DNA of 64,000 nt from positions 48,016,401 to 48,080,400 of the forward strand of contig CM049317.1 in the NCBI GenBank assembly GCA_026874595.1, read 5' to 3'. Under the pieces are notes generated by a model, which was not told the DNA's origin, did not search any database, and saw only the letters and a program-made list of their open reading frames with translations. Each line of letters starts with the position of its first letter. Position 1 is the stretch's first letter. The position numbers and the translations under genes were made by a program. Source of the DNA: Sipunculus nudus. Taxonomy: Eukaryota; Annelida; Sipuncula; Golfingiida; Sipunculidae. This document shows, one piece after another, positions 1-12,545 of the stretch.

Positions 1-1619
1 AAGTTTGGAAATACAATATATTTCTGTCATTTCGTTTTCTCTAAAGTTATAATAAACATATCTTTTAAGCGGGAACACAATTTTATCTAAAAATGTATAT
101 TATAGATATATCTATATGGTAAAACATAAATTTACCTATAAAGTTGAATAAAATAAATCCATAACGTAGAATTCAAATACATTTATAAAAGATAGAATAC
201 AGATATGTATAAGGTAGAATACAAATTTATTTTAAAAAGTAGAACAAACTCAATTACAGATTATATCACATTGACTGCGTTATAGGATTTAACATTGCCA
301 TCTGTATTATCCTCTAAACCAACAAAACCTGCAGAAAAAATTTTGGACAGACAAATGATATGATATGATAGAGTTAATTTATAAAGCGCAAATATAATAT
401 ACATTGCTATGCGCTATGCGCATTTCTATTTCTTTCTATTTCATCCATTACAGACTCCTTAAATAAATGTTGTTTTATCATCAAATGAAATTTGTACATT
501 AAATGGGTATTTCTTACAATTAGTTGTGCCGTCTTATAATGACAATCTCAATTTGATCATGACAGAATTTACTTCATCAAGTGGTAGGTATAATATTGGT
601 AACTAGGGTAAGCTAGACAGAGCACGCAGCGCTTGAGTGCCAGGACTTGAGATGGAATTGCTTGTTAAAAAAATGAGAGTCAACTCATGGAAATAAAATT
701 GTTTAATCTAGCCTGAAAAAAAAAGCTCTATGGATCACTGATTGTTAATAAAAGCGCATGTTCGTCCTGCAATGGTCGGGTCCAGGGCGACATTTAATTG
801 GAGTCTTGGGTGACATTGTAAGATCTCAGACGTGGCTGGGCTTAATATAAAATGACACGATATCGCATACTTCGTTGTTTATGGCTGGTTTTCTTCAGAT
901 CGGAATGATTAACCACGAAACAGACAAGAAACAGATATATTGAGATTATGTGAGCTAGATGTTACCTCTGAAGTATTAATTTATTTTTCCCCCAGACAAG
1001 GTCGTCCAGGCAGGTGTCCCACGTGTCTCTTCGTTTTAATTTTAGATGTACTTTGTTGCATTCGGAAAGCAGTAAGGGCGCACAAATTCTGGTAAAACCC
1101 CTTTTTTAACGGTAATTGAAGTACCTGAGCTCGTGTGTTAACTCCCGAAGTTTAGATGTGAACAATAGCGTGCCTGAAATTTGTTTGAATCATGCATGTA
1201 TAATATTAACGGCCTCCGGGATCAAGGAAAAAACGTATTTTTCGTCAATAATTTAAAAAAAGAATATATATTAAATGACAATGTTTACAAGCAGAATATC
1301 TGATAATCACATTACTTATGAAGCATAGTAAAAATCGGATGAAAATGGCCTGATGTTGACCAAAAAATAGTTACCACGCCCGGTATAATATAAGCGCACA
1401 GTTCATGAGCAAAGTCAAGATATTTACATATTATAAACATAGTTTTGTTCCTGAACGTGCTCATGTAGAATATGTTTTCTTTATTTGCATGCATGCAATG
1501 ACTGTCATAATAAGTTTAATGGCACTCTAAAGAAGTATTTCTCTGTCATACTTTAATATTGGATCCGCCCTTTTACCCTGATTTGCACCAGAATCTATGT
1601 TTAAAAAAAACCAGATGTG
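1..1619. other. AT-rich stretch without recognisable features
   Basis: No coding frame of note, no splice-bounded exon and no repeat family could be recognised here. The only frames are short and have no recognisable product. Confidence 0.5.
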
Positions 1620-2443
1620 TCGGAACGACACGAATGCCCCCGCCTGGGGCAAATTAGAAACATTTGTTAAATTTTGAATTTTTGTTTAAGTTCAGGAGAT
1701 GACATATGGTCAAAAGTAGGTCAACAAGGGCAAAATGCAAACTCGATCTGTTACGGGTCATCATCAAGCAACACACCAAAAATCAGGCCAGTATGTGCAG
1801 GCACTGTGAAAAAAAAGTCCATACATGTGCATTTTCCATAACATTTTCCTGTCTTTCATGAAATTTTCTATGTTTAGGAGCCGTAAAACAATCAAAAGTA
1901 GGTCAACCGGGATGAAACGCGAACTTGATCTGTAACTGTCATTGTCTGCCTACACATGACAAATCAGGGTGGTATCTGCAGGCATAGAGGAAAAGTCGGC
2001 ACATATGCATTTGTTATGAAAATTTCTATTTTTCATGAAACTTTCTATGTTCAGGAGCAGTCAAATGGTCAAAAGTAGGTCAACTGAGACAAAACAAGAA
2101 CTTGATCTGTAACTTGTCATTATCTGCCTACACACCAGAAATCAGGCCCGTATCTGCAGGCATTGCGAAAAAAAAGTCCGTACATTTGCACTTTTTTTTA
2201 TGAAATTTTCTATGTTAGAGCACCGTCAAACGGTCAAAAGTATGTCAACTGGGACAAAACATGAACTCGATCTGTAACTGGTCATTATCTGTCCACACAC
2301 CAAAAACAGGCCAATATCTGCAGGCATTACGAAAAAAAAGTCCGTACAACTGTTTTATTTCGGAATGACGGAAGGACGGAAGGACGGAATGACGGACATG
2401 AGTAAAACTATATGCCCCGGCCACTTTGTGGCGGGGGCATAAA
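1620..2443. mobile_element. Hairpin-ended element with internal tandem repeats (Helitron/pearl-like, non-autonomous)
   Basis: The left end carries ATGCCCCCGCCTGGGGCA (about 1633-1650), a short hairpin. The right end reads TATGCCCCGGCCACTTTGTGG followed by CGGGGGCATA (about 2410-2440), also a hairpin, and its outer bases are the inverse of the left end. Between them are four diverged direct repeats of roughly 165-185 bp, starting near 1690, 1873, 2051 and 2215. Each carries 'GGTCAAAAGTAGGTCAAC', 'CTCGATCTGTAACTGGTCAT' and 'TATCTGCAGGCAT'. A run of GGACGGAA-type short repeats (2371-2398) precedes the right hairpin. There is no coding capacity. Known bivalve 'pearl'-type elements have this plan (short ends, about 160-bp core repeats), so that class is inferred. 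Confidence 0.6.
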
Positions 2444-3043
2444 AATTGGTTATTTGGTACATCTTGTTTCCGAAAATTCGTTTCTCCAAAACCTTCACAG
2501 ATCCAGATTCATTCCCTACCCCGTTTTTGTGGAAAACGATTCAGAAATATTTGCGTAAACACCCTAACAGACTAACAAATCAGCAACATACCCGGGTGAT
2601 AACATTAACTCCATGGCCTAGGTCATCAGGTTATAATACAAAATCGTACTGCAAACTCTACCGTCGACGAATAGATGTAAGATGAAAAGAACACCGTTAT
2701 GTAGATGAACCTCTTTGAGGATACCTTGTTAAAAGGACTGAGTGTTTATCGTTAATTTATGATTATATAATTTACGCACGATATAATACAATCAAGCGAA
2801 AAAGGCTTAAAAAAACAATGAATCTGGTGTACCTGTACTAACTCTATATTTCTTTGTTTTATAAAAAGAATAATAATATTTAGATATGCTGCTACATGGG
2901 ACGATATTAATTCTGTTGGTGTTTTACTTCTAACCAGACCAACGATTAATGACAGAAACGAAAAAGATGTCTTGACTGTGTGTTGTAGCCTGTCTGATCC
3001 CTTTGGGACATTACAACCCAAACATTTATGAAAGGCACTAGAA
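2444..3043. other. Unannotated spacer
   Basis: No gene or repeat family recognised. Both strands show only short frames without familiar protein features. Confidence 0.45.
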
Positions 3044-3069
3044 GGGAGGGGGGGGGGGGGGGGAGGGGG
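3044..3069 (+). repeat. G-rich homopolymer tract
   Basis: Near-uninterrupted G run broken by single A bases, able in principle to form a quadruplex. Confidence 0.85.
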
Positions 3070-3079
3070 TCAGGGTCCT

Positions 3080-3200
3080 TCTACATTTACCTGTCGCCTA
3101 TAACAGTACCCAATTCACTCCCTGGTGCATAGGGCGCATCGCGTGGTGAGACCTTGGCCAGGGGTTTTAGGGCGGCGGATAGTTTCACCGGGACACTAGG
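3080..3200. repeat. Degenerate SINE-like core sequence
   Basis: The text around 'AACAGTACCCAATTCACTCC' followed by 'ACCTTGGCCAGGGG' resembles a conserved block common in invertebrate short interspersed elements (a 'TACCCATTTACTCC ... TTGCCCAAGG' pattern). No tRNA head or tail could be defined, so this is a weak call. Confidence 0.25.
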
Positions 3201-3325
3201 TAGGACACAGGAAAGAGATCATCATCCCCTGTATTCCTGACATGATGAAACGTTTACAGTGCTCTGGTCATCATGTTCACTACCACGCTCTTATTTTTTT
3301 GCATTTAATAGTTTATTTCTCCTGT

Positions 3326-3357
3326 GGGATGGGGTGGGGCGGGGGGGGGGGGGGGTG
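3326..3357 (+). repeat. G-rich tract
   Basis: GGGATGGGGTGGGGC followed by a long G run; low-complexity sequence. Confidence 0.85.
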
Positions 3358-3429
3358 GAACATTTTAAATGTTTGCTAAGTATTATGGAAATCTGAAGAA
3401 CTCAACTCCGGTTTTGAACTATGTAAAAG

Positions 3430-3720
3430 GGGGTTATAAACAATTATTCGGGCGTGAGCCAGGTTCATTTTACCTCTCCTGCGGGTCATGGGTGTATTTC
3501 CCCAAGGAACCCTCCAAAGGCGCACTTGTTTTGGAAAGAAATGCGACCGTTGGTTATATACAGTCTCTCCATTTAGCCTGCAGAGAACTCACCCTGGATG
3601 GGGGTCGACCGTGAAAAAACCTCACCCCGCCTCGGTTGAGATTCAAACTCACGACCTCCCGGCCTTGAGCCCTGTGTCATACCCCTAGTCCACAGAAACG
3701 GCCGGTGCTCCTGCTTAAAG
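3430..3720 (-). mobile_element. tRNA-derived SINE, minus strand
   Basis: Read on the minus strand, the head contains an A-box-like TGGACTAGGGGTA (3680-3692) and, about 35 bp later, a B-box-like GAGTTTGAATC (3640-3650). This is the internal RNA polymerase III promoter layout of a tRNA gene. It lacks an intact cloverleaf. The tRNA-like head is followed by some 200 bp of unrelated body, ending near the low-complexity tract at 3360. This is the composition of a tRNA-derived SINE. It is not the same family as the SINEs at 10.1 and 19.5 kb. Confidence 0.5.
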
Positions 3721-5527
3721 TGAAATCAGCCTCCTGTGACACATTGACATATTGTAAAGCCAGATGAAGGTTCAACCAAGTGACCTCTTACAGATTTGGG
3801 ATGTCCACATTTTTCAAGCGAGGAAAATGAATATCAAACGCAAAAGAATGGAGTTGATGTGTTATTTAGATTTCCAATTTCAAACGGAAAACAGAAATTC
3901 GAAATAACATTTCTTCTTCATTCTGTTTCTATTGACTATGTCGTCTGTGTTCTAAAGAGAAGATTCTGTAAAGTGACATATCCTATATTGCCATGGAAAC
4001 GTTCAATCATTTAACGCATCGATTTTTATCAACATGAGTCCGTGAGCTGCTCTTATCCATCGCATGTGGTATATTCACAGGCGTCCCGGCAGCTATTTAT
4101 TAAGTGTGAAAATCCAATAACCTCGCTCGTATATCACTTATCTACGTATATTTTGAACCAGTTGTGTATAAGGGAGAGTCGACCAGCCTTTTTATTCATA
4201 CCACGCTTCCGATAGATCCCTCAGTTCAAATCCTAGTATAATTTGAGCATTTGGGCTTGGTCCAAGAAAGCGTTACTCTAAACTTAACGTCCCCTTGCCA
4301 TGTACTCTGTCCGCAGATCGACCCTTTTGGGAACCATGTCCTCGAAGTACGCTCGTGTCGCATCTCCGTAGCCTTATAGAACACTGGCAGGTTTATTTCT
4401 CCAAGTTTCTCGAATTCTTTTGTTATTTTGTGTACTCATTAAAACCAGGATTTCAAATATTGCGTGTCGAAATTATGGGTTCACCGCTAGAATAAATAAT
4501 ACAAGGAAAACCTCCCCGAACGGGCACGATACTATCACGGACAGCTCTTTGTTTTAGAAAATTTGCATTGGTCTTCAGATGAGTTACAGAGGGAGCATTC
4601 CTCGGCCATTGAAAAAAAAACCAGGACCTTCTGAGTTCGTTATTGGGAGTTTGTTTGTATTCCTAAAAGCATCAGTGAAGGGTAAGGATATAAACATAAT
4701 GGCTCTTCCAGGCCTGACCGTCCAACGCAATTTACAGATAACGGTTAAGACCTTCATCCAGGCTTACGAGCAGCAAGCCTGCTCCTGGTCACTGGTAGTG
4801 TTTCATCCTGTCAGCAAGACAGAGGATGATGATATCTTTCCTGTGTCTTACCTCTTATTAATAAAAAATTACCTTGAGGTAGCCTGAAAAACAACTATGA
4901 GTGCCGGTTCTTCACTTGTGCTCTAGCAAATCTTTTTTCTCGTTTTGAGAGAAATATCAACATTTTCCAATAATATTAAAGTTCTAGGACGAACTTAAAT
5001 TTTACTGAACTTCAAGAGAACTTGAAGAGAAGCAGAATTCAGAATAATGATCCTCAAGCAATCATATTATAAACTTGGGAAATATCACTAGAAAAAGGCG
5101 TACTAATTTTCCATTAACATGCTTTATGCCATCATAAATTTGATTCAATGGTCAAGCCGGTATTTCTTATACATCATTAGGCGTACTAATGACGCCACAA
5201 TGTTCTGCTGAATCTCTGTTTAACGTTAGATAAGGGCATTATCCATCAGCCAGAAATCATACAGCCCAAAGTCGGACCATGATTGAAACTAGAGCAAAGT
5301 ACCGTTGAGCTGCTGTCACATTTTCGAAAAAGTCAAACGTTATACTTTATCAAATATTGTCTTCTTACAGGACAATACTGTAATCAAATTACAGTAATCA
5401 AGAGGACAGCTTTGTCAACGTAACCATCATGCTGCCTTCCGTCAAATTACAAATCTCATACCCGAGTTCTCGAAAACTGCCCAGGACCTTCTATGGCTGT
5501 TTGTTTCGCTTGGATAGTAATACGTCC
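3721..5527. other. Unannotated spacer
   Basis: Contains open frames of up to about 100 codons (for example 4579-4887 on the plus strand) without recognisable motifs, splice context or codon structure. No repeat family recognised. Confidence 0.45.
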
Positions 5528-5705
5528 TTTCACGATATCATGTTGTGGTTGTTACTCTTTTATGATATAATGTTGTGGGTGTAACTCTTTGATGATATTA
5601 TATTGTTGGTGTAACTTTTTTATCATATTATGTTTTTGGTGTAACTCTTTCAATATATTAGGTTTGGGTGTCACTCTATTATGATATTAGGTTTTCCTGG
5701 TATTT
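5528..5705 (+). repeat. 30-bp minisatellite, six copies
   Basis: Six head-to-tail copies of a 30-bp unit of the form 'TTTTATGATATAATGTTGTG' + 'GGTGTAACTC', with progressive divergence toward the right end. The period is exact for all six copies except single-base shifts. Confidence 0.85.
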
Positions 5706-6711
5706 CTTTTGTGAATCGTGTACAAGATAAATAATATCACTCCTTGAGCATGAACCACGAGGATTGTTGAAATCCAGTCATGTCTTGGTGAAAAGTGAAC
5801 ATTCACTTTTGTTGTCCATTATTTCGGTCTTTGTGGTAGGTCATCTTTGAGGTCTCCATGAAATTTAGACATTCAGGTCACTCTTTCAATTCATCATTCT
5901 GGTTACGCTTGAAGGTCGGCATTCTCGTGACTTTGGTAGGTTACTGTACATTTCACTGTTGAAGGTCACCATTCAACTCATTTTGTAAATACAGTTCGTG
6001 TACAAACATATCAACAAACCATGATTGACGAATCATCAGTCTTTGTACAACGAATCCATTTAAAATCCATTTCGTGTGTCGTGTTGTCAAATACTCACCG
6101 AAAAGGTCTATAATGTCGTAACTTCCATTTAAGTCTTCTTATGATTATTCTGCATTATCTGGCCCACCTTAATTCATTTTTATAGATCTGTTATTAACTC
6201 CATCCTCCAAAATGACATGACGCACAATTGTACATGCAATATCATAAATATACATGCGTATATATATATATGTGTGTGTGTGTAAAAATATAAAGATTAG
6301 AAAGAGGCTAGCCTATTTTGTTAAATAAAATATCTGTGATATATTCAGTACGACGATCTTGTTATCGTGTGAGTATATATTTTGTATGCAGGTTAGTTAG
6401 TTCACATTATTCCTGTCGTGTCTTTTGCAAGGCTCCTGGTTGTTACTTGAAGTAAAATTATTTCTATTTATTTAAACCGTGCTGGTTGCTATAATGAACG
6501 TTATTTCAGGAACAGCATGAATTTATCTTAGAATTCAGACTCTGATATTATTTTGATAGACCACTGCTTATTAACAACATCCTACTAATCTACCTTGGAG
6601 GGTAAGATCCCACATTTTGTTAGTTTGGAAAAAGAAACAAGGAGGACTTCACAGGGATATGGTCTGCATTTTCTATTTTCCCCGTTAATTCAATAAAATC
6701 TGTTCTGCAAG

Positions 6712-6716
<5 letters not shown>
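5706..6716. other. Spacer with degenerate repeats and a TA/TG microsatellite
   Basis: Between about 5770 and 5990 several diverged 'GGTCA...CATTCA' segments recur, perhaps an old tandem array. At 6258-6284 there is a (TA)n(TG)n microsatellite. No gene seen. Confidence 0.4.
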
Positions 6717-6764
<48 letters not shown>

Positions 6765-6773
6765 TATATACAT
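6717..6773. repeat. (TA)n microsatellite
   Basis: Uninterrupted TA dinucleotide repeat, breaking into AATATATA at its right edge. Confidence 0.95.
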
Positions 6774-9700
6774 GTAAGTCGCTTTTATGTCTTTCGTGCA
6801 TGTTTTATAACCAGTAGCCGGCACCCTTTCCTCTTTTGTTTGTTTTCGGTTTCACCTTTTTCCGAACAATGATTTTTAACTTCCATATCGGCGATACGGT
6901 AATGGTTCTGTTACAACAAGTAAAAGGCTAATGACAGTATTTGACATATAATATGAAATATATTCGTTATGGAAAATTTAATCGAGCGTTTAATATTACG
7001 TACCTGGAGTTGACCATTGTATAAGGATTCAAAATAAGTATAAATCTAAATTAGTAAATGTCACGACATATACATCATAAACAAGCCTTCCTATAGAATA
7101 TGTTCCATATATGAGCACGATTAATTGTAAATTATGAATGCATGTAGTAAAGGGCGTGGAATGATTTCGAAGTTATGAATAACAATTTATTTAAAATATC
7201 TCTATTCCTTTTTTGCTAGATATCTAGATGTCTATCGTTTCTTCATCGCTAAAGCAGAAATAATCCCTTTGTTTTAGTTGCAAAAAATAAGAAAGCCCAA
7301 AAGAGAAGCAATCCTTAGTAAAATCATACAAAAAAAAACCTCAAAAGGGACGCCATATATGCCCCAATTCCAAGACACGTAATAGGTTTGCGTTTACGGG
7401 GATATCCGCCTTCTTTAACGTTTTCATGGGGTATCACGCGATTTCGCTTGCGACCCTGCACGTCTTTTTGGCACGAAAATATCTGGAACCAGCGTTTCTG
7501 CTGTATTTTTCCGGGTTTTTTTTTTTTTACATTTTTATGTCTTTTCCCTTACGTTTCATGCCTCATAATATTCGTTTGGTAGCGTTTTCGTGGCGTTTAT
7601 CTGCAATAACACAAAATAAATATAGCCAATATGTCAAAAATATTTAATCTCTGTTCTTGTTCTACTGCATGTCCTGCGTTCCGATGCGTTTATGAGCGAT
7701 TTCATCCTTTGGCATGTGATTTAGTCAGACGTTTTAAGACGAATTCACATTGCGAGTAAAAAACGGGAGAAAAGAAAATCGTCGAGTTGTGATGGACGCT
7801 TTAGAATAATTTATTTTTCAATCCAGATGTGGAAGAACGCATGCAATTTGATTCTTTGCCACAATCATATTTTTCTTCGATATCGCGTGTGTGAAAAAGA
7901 CAAAACTGTAATAATATTCACAAAAAAATCCTTGTGACTGCATGGTGGATATCTTAACCTGACAAGCATATGGTAACTGTGTAACTGTGACAGTGGCATA
8001 GATGAGCTGAAAACTTACCTGTACAGATCCATCACGTTACTTTATAGTGACGTTACAGAGATTAATGTCTACTGATATTTCCATCTGTCTGAGACCACTT
8101 GCGAGCTTGGGATGCCACTGCAGCAGCGCATTAAACAAATCTCATTCGGCAAACCGCTACTGGTTCAATATCTCTCTTTTTCTGCGTGTTTACCTGATTT
8201 AGTCCAGCGGGGAAGATTTAACAGCCGGAGTAAGTCACGCTACATGAGACGGCCGCGCCAGCTGACTTATCTTCCTGAGCTGATGTTAAATTGAAGGACG
8301 GTTCTCGACTGGAATAAGGTGGACCTGATCCAGTTGGACCCAAGACGACAGGTGTATGCCTCAGTATTGATTTTCTTACTTTCCACTGAACGCTCGCTTA
8401 GTCTAGCTTTAATATAGTACTGGGCATCATGGCACACATCACCAATAACCTGCTGTGTTATCACGGCACGTTTGATTTAAGGATTATCGGTACACTTTGT
8501 AACTGGCAGGAGACATAGGGGTACGCACATTAAGATATGATTGATTACACAATACGAAAAGAATTAATTATGACATAAGCCAAGAAATACATATGTGCCA
8601 TAGCCAAGTTCAAAGATCACAGGGGTATAAACAGGTTTTTGAGACAAGACGGAAAACTAAAATGAAAATAAGTAATTAAAAAATTAAATAAAACATGATT
8701 GTCAATGAAGGGGTCTTTTCCGTTGACTACGGGAGAGATAATGTTACTGTAACTGCATTTTACTTCCAAACTGAATGGATAAACAGAATCACATATTCTA
8801 TATTAAATTGAAGACGGTGCCATTCAACCATTGTCACGAAGCTGCTTAATGACAACACCTCGCAAGTACCTCGGAATTTCGATTGTAGCGTTGGAAACTA
8901 TGCCAAGTTTGTCATATTCATTATTTTTCCATAATTAAAATACTTAACTGATCTCATCCCGCTTAAACCAGGCTGTGGTTTATATCCTAGACAAAAATTC
9001 AAACAATGTAACAATCTAGTAGTCACAATTCGTTTTGCTCTAATAAACTGAATATATTGCAGATTTACTTCGATATTCAAAAAGTACTTTGATCTGTCAC
9101 TAAGGTGGTGGGATAACAGAGAACCCGGATCGATTACAGCAGGTTCGTCGAATGTTTGATCATCCACATGAAGGCGTTATAGGTCTATGCAGGATGTAAT
9201 GTGTCAGTACACGATATTATACGTTTTATCATTTATACGATAGTCTGCTTATCTTGATATCCTATGTACATTAAATCTTTATATTATTATCCTACCGAGG
9301 TAGAAATGCTCGGTTTCAGGTAAAAATGTTAAAATCCTGCCCATATCTTATATTAAATCCATAACATTTGACAGTTCAAGGTAGCTTTATTGCACGGTAT
9401 TCGTATTCGCCAAATATATCATTCACTCTATGATGACGAGGATTTATCAGAATTTTGTGAAGACGTTTTTAGACTCATATGAGAACTTAATATGTCCAAC
9501 GGTTCCGATTTAAATGTGCAATGTTAACGGCCAGACCCGACAGACGATGGTTAAAAGTTGGTAAAGCTTTGCATGACTGACCTGAACTTTCTCACTATTT
9601 TTGTGTCTATCAAATATGTATCGCACTATTTCTTTGTTGAACAAAAAAAATATTTTTGTCGGTTGCGTTTGCGAAAAAGTCCACAGTATTTTCATAAAAT

Positions 9701-9900
9701 AAGGATTTGAATACGAATGAAACCACTATGAACAATACCACAGGATGGGTTGATCAATGACAACCATTAGTCCTGGGCCTCTTCCCAGACAACGATCCAT
9801 GTGTGCCCTGACACGTGAAATAAGCTATGGGGGATGATGGCGAAGGTCTCCACGTTAAATTGAATGGCTAAGCATACACCAGAACCCTACCTTGAATATT

Positions 9901-9904
<4 letters not shown>
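6774..9904. other. Unannotated spacer with a GC-richer patch
   Basis: No gene recognised. The patch at about 8100-8470 is visibly richer in G, C and CpG than its surroundings and contains open frames on both strands (8112-8294 plus, 8267-8464 minus). Neither has recognisable protein features. It could be an unrecognised exon, promoter or old repeat. Confidence 0.35.

Positions 9905-9956
<52 letters not shown>
9905..9956. repeat. (AT)n microsatellite
   Basis: Uninterrupted AT dinucleotide repeat. Confidence 0.95.
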
Positions 9957-9957
<1 letters not shown>

Positions 9958-10062
9958 TCCTGAGTAGGTTTCAGTGCTTGCAGTGTAGTACTCGATACAG
10001 GTATGGTTGAGCGATTACCTAAATATTGTTATAACAAGTTGCTCCAACGTGCTAAACATTAA

Positions 10063-10312
10063 GGCTGGCGGCCTGTACAGCTGAGTGGTACTCTGCTCGG
10101 CCCTCTCCGCTGGCGACCCGTGTTTGAATCCCGGCGTGGTTATGGGAGTGGGTTGTAGTTGCCCGTCCAAGGTCGATGGTTTTCTCCGAGTCCTCCAGTT
10201 TCCTCCACCCTTATCGACTTCCGGGCACCAACATCCGAACCATGGAGAGTACCTCGTATTAGTTATTATAACTAGTTGTACAATCCATGTAAAATAAATA
10301 AAGTTTTTATTA
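10063..10312 (+). mobile_element. tRNA-derived SINE (family 1, copy A)
   Basis: The head contains an A-box-like AGCTGAGTGGTA and a B-box-like GTTTGAATCCC (near 10124), the internal Pol III promoter of a tRNA. A central block follows with 'GGTTTTCTCCGAGTCCTCC', a motif typical of conserved SINE central domains. The tail 'ATTATAACTAGTTGTACAAT' + 'CCATGTAAAATAAATAAA' is shared with the copy at 19.5 kb and with the fragment at 21.2 kb. It runs into a TA microsatellite at its 3' end. Confidence 0.75.
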
Positions 10313-10313
10313 T

Positions 10314-10317
<4 letters not shown>

Positions 10318-10356
<39 letters not shown>

Positions 10357-10368
10357 ATGTATATATAT
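10318..10368. repeat. (TA)n(TG)n microsatellite
   Basis: TA repeat followed by TG repeat and a second short TA run, directly abutting the SINE tail. SINE tails commonly seed such repeats. Confidence 0.9.
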
Positions 10369-11335
10369 GTTTTACCAAGAATCTGTCAAGGTATGTGGTC
10401 TCACAACCTGTTAATTTATTACCCTCTAACGATTGTGATGAAGTATAAAATATGGAAAGTTGAGATGAAAAATTTGAAATGAGAACAAAGCTGCAGTAGA
10501 AATATAGTTTTTTTCATAATGTAATGCTGATATACATTGTATAGGTACGTATAACTCTTTAAAATAGTTAATTCACCCTTCGAATTTTATTCTCACTTTG
10601 CTACACGCATTAAGAATAATCAATTAACAATTAAAAATGCAGATTGATTTGAAAAATTGTTCTGCGGAGAGGCTTCTAAACTGACTATTTGTGTCAGGTG
10701 TGTATATAACGAATTATTAATAAGAGCCCCTTTCACCAGTCGATATTGAGGTGCGTACTGAGTTTGTTCTGAATATTATAAAAAATAATATATACGAAAC
10801 ATCACCTTATACCTGAAAATAATTTAATTTTAGTTTCAAAATAAAATATGTAAAATATTCAGAGATATGATATTGGCTTCTTTCTCCCGCTTTATATCAC
10901 AGATTTAAATAAAACTGTTTAAATTACTAAATGCCTCGGGTTCGGACAATCACTTCTGAATTTATATTTTGAACAAATCGAATAAAAGATTCATCAACCA
11001 AATCCATCGCTTTTATGCACGCCAGTTTCCTCAAACAAGATGTGACATGGCGTTAGTGATTTGTGTGGACAGATTGAAGGTTTAAAAGTGTCAGATTTGA
11101 CGAATGCGTTAATAATGGGTGAGACAGAAGGTCGGGAAATTGGATAGGTCTGATAAATTGGACCCTGAATGAGAGACATAACACCATCGGTTCCCATGGA
11201 AACTAAAAAGAAATGAATTCATGACTAAATCATCGAAAAAGGCAGAAATGTTTTATTCAGAATTATTACATCAAATAGCCAGGGCATGGTACAGGAAATT
11301 TTTCCTGACGAGACCAGTTATGAAAGTTTCATTAT
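10369..11335. other. Unannotated spacer
   Basis: A 67-codon minus-strand frame (10994-11197) follows a CTTTTTAG acceptor-like sequence but has no recognisable motif or partner exon. Nothing else seen. Confidence 0.35.
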
Positions 11336-11520
11336 TGCCTGCGCCGGCACGGTATGGGTTCATCCCCGTTCGTGTGTGTGGGTGTTTGTTTGTGTTTGTT
11401 TACAACATAACTCAGGCGATCTTGTACGGAATCACATGATATTTTCAGGGCATTTCAGGAAAGGGCCAATGAAGACTCGTTTAGTGTGCACAATCTCAGT
11501 TGGCGTAGAAATTAACGTAT
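11336..11520 (+). repeat. Short interspersed family 'CCCCGTTCGTGTG', copy 1 (partial)
   Basis: Contains 'GTATGGGTTCATCCCCGTTC' + GTGTGTGTG, then 'ACATGATATTTTCAGG' and 'AAAGGGCCAATGAAGACTCG'. The same blocks, in the same order, occur at 14.7, 16.8 and 23.2 kb. The right half seen in other copies is missing. The family has no coding capacity. I do not assign a class with confidence. Confidence 0.55.
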
Positions 11521-12295
11521 GAAAACTGCATTGGTAAGAGTGTTTTATACGTCCGCCAGGTGATTTTATTTCTTTACCCTCGGGTTGTCTATCACACAAA
11601 AAGCTTTTGCTACATTTTGTGGAGGGTTAGGAAACACCCAAGGAACAATTTAATAAATTTTGAAAACGATCTGTATCATAATTTAAAAAATATTATTCAA
11701 AGGTTTCTGCCAAATGAGGATAATCCGGGGGGGGGGGGGGGGGGGTTGATATCTCCGACGCCTTTTTTTATATTTTTTTTCTGTGCACGTAGAGATCCTA
11801 ACTTTATTATGTACAACTGCAGAATTCAGATTTTGGTTTTAGGTTGATGAGTAAACTGTAAAGGGGGTAGCACACGCTTACTCTAATTTTATATGCTGTT
11901 GCTAAATGAACATGCTGGACCTGAATGCGTAATCATTCCTCAATATAGAATATAAATATCACCGAGTAACGCCCTAAAGTCGCACTTGTTTGTTAGTGAT
12001 ACACAGCCTTGGGACAAGGCGTTCCTATTAAGCCTTGTGTAGTCCGATCGGGAAGAATCTCACTCCTCCTAGATTCCCATTTTTTTGTCCTGTGCCCTGT
12101 AAATATCCTAACACACGTCCCATATCCTCGAATATTTAATTGATAAATGATACTTAATCGCCAACATATTTTATATTGAACTATCAGGCGATAAACAATT
12201 AATTCACGGTTAACCAGCTAATAAACTGACGTCTCCTTAATGAATCTTTTTTTAATGCCACGTTCCTCCAATGTCACTATTCGTTATTAGATATC
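11521..12295. other. Spacer with a poly-G tract
   Basis: No gene seen. A run of about 19 G bases lies at 11727-11745. Confidence 0.45.
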
Positions 12296-12545
12296 TGCAT
12301 TCTAAGGAATGCAAGCCTCCGACATGTGGGGGTCCGTAGTGTGAGGTGCGCCAAAAACCGTGTTTTCATTCACTTAATCGGCCCATATTCCCAGCTTCAT
12401 TCGTGCACAAGTGACTGTGCTTTTGTGAATATTCCTTAACGGCGTTCCTGAATCCGGAAAATGTCCAGAAACCACACTCGTTTTGTGAACATTTGTTGAC
12501 AAACAACTCGAGGGTAAAGTTAAGTAGGCAGTCTTCATACGTTGA
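12296..12545 (-). repeat. Short interspersed family, copy 2 (minus orientation)
   Basis: Begins ATTCTAAGGAATGCAAGCCTC and continues with 'CCAAAAACCGTGTTTTCATT', 'CGGCCCATATTCCCAGCTTC' and a 'GAATCCGGAAAATGTCC' block. These are the reverse complement of the right half of the 16.8-kb copy and match the 14.7-kb copy. Confidence 0.55.

Noticed and set aside
3640-3708. Possible functional tRNA gene (minus strand)
   Set aside because: A- and B-box-like motifs are present but a paired cloverleaf with acceptor stem is not, and a SINE body follows directly.
10085-10297. 70-codon frame over the SINE at 10.1 kb
   Set aside because: It is a translation of the tRNA-derived SINE. The Pol III boxes explain the sequence better.
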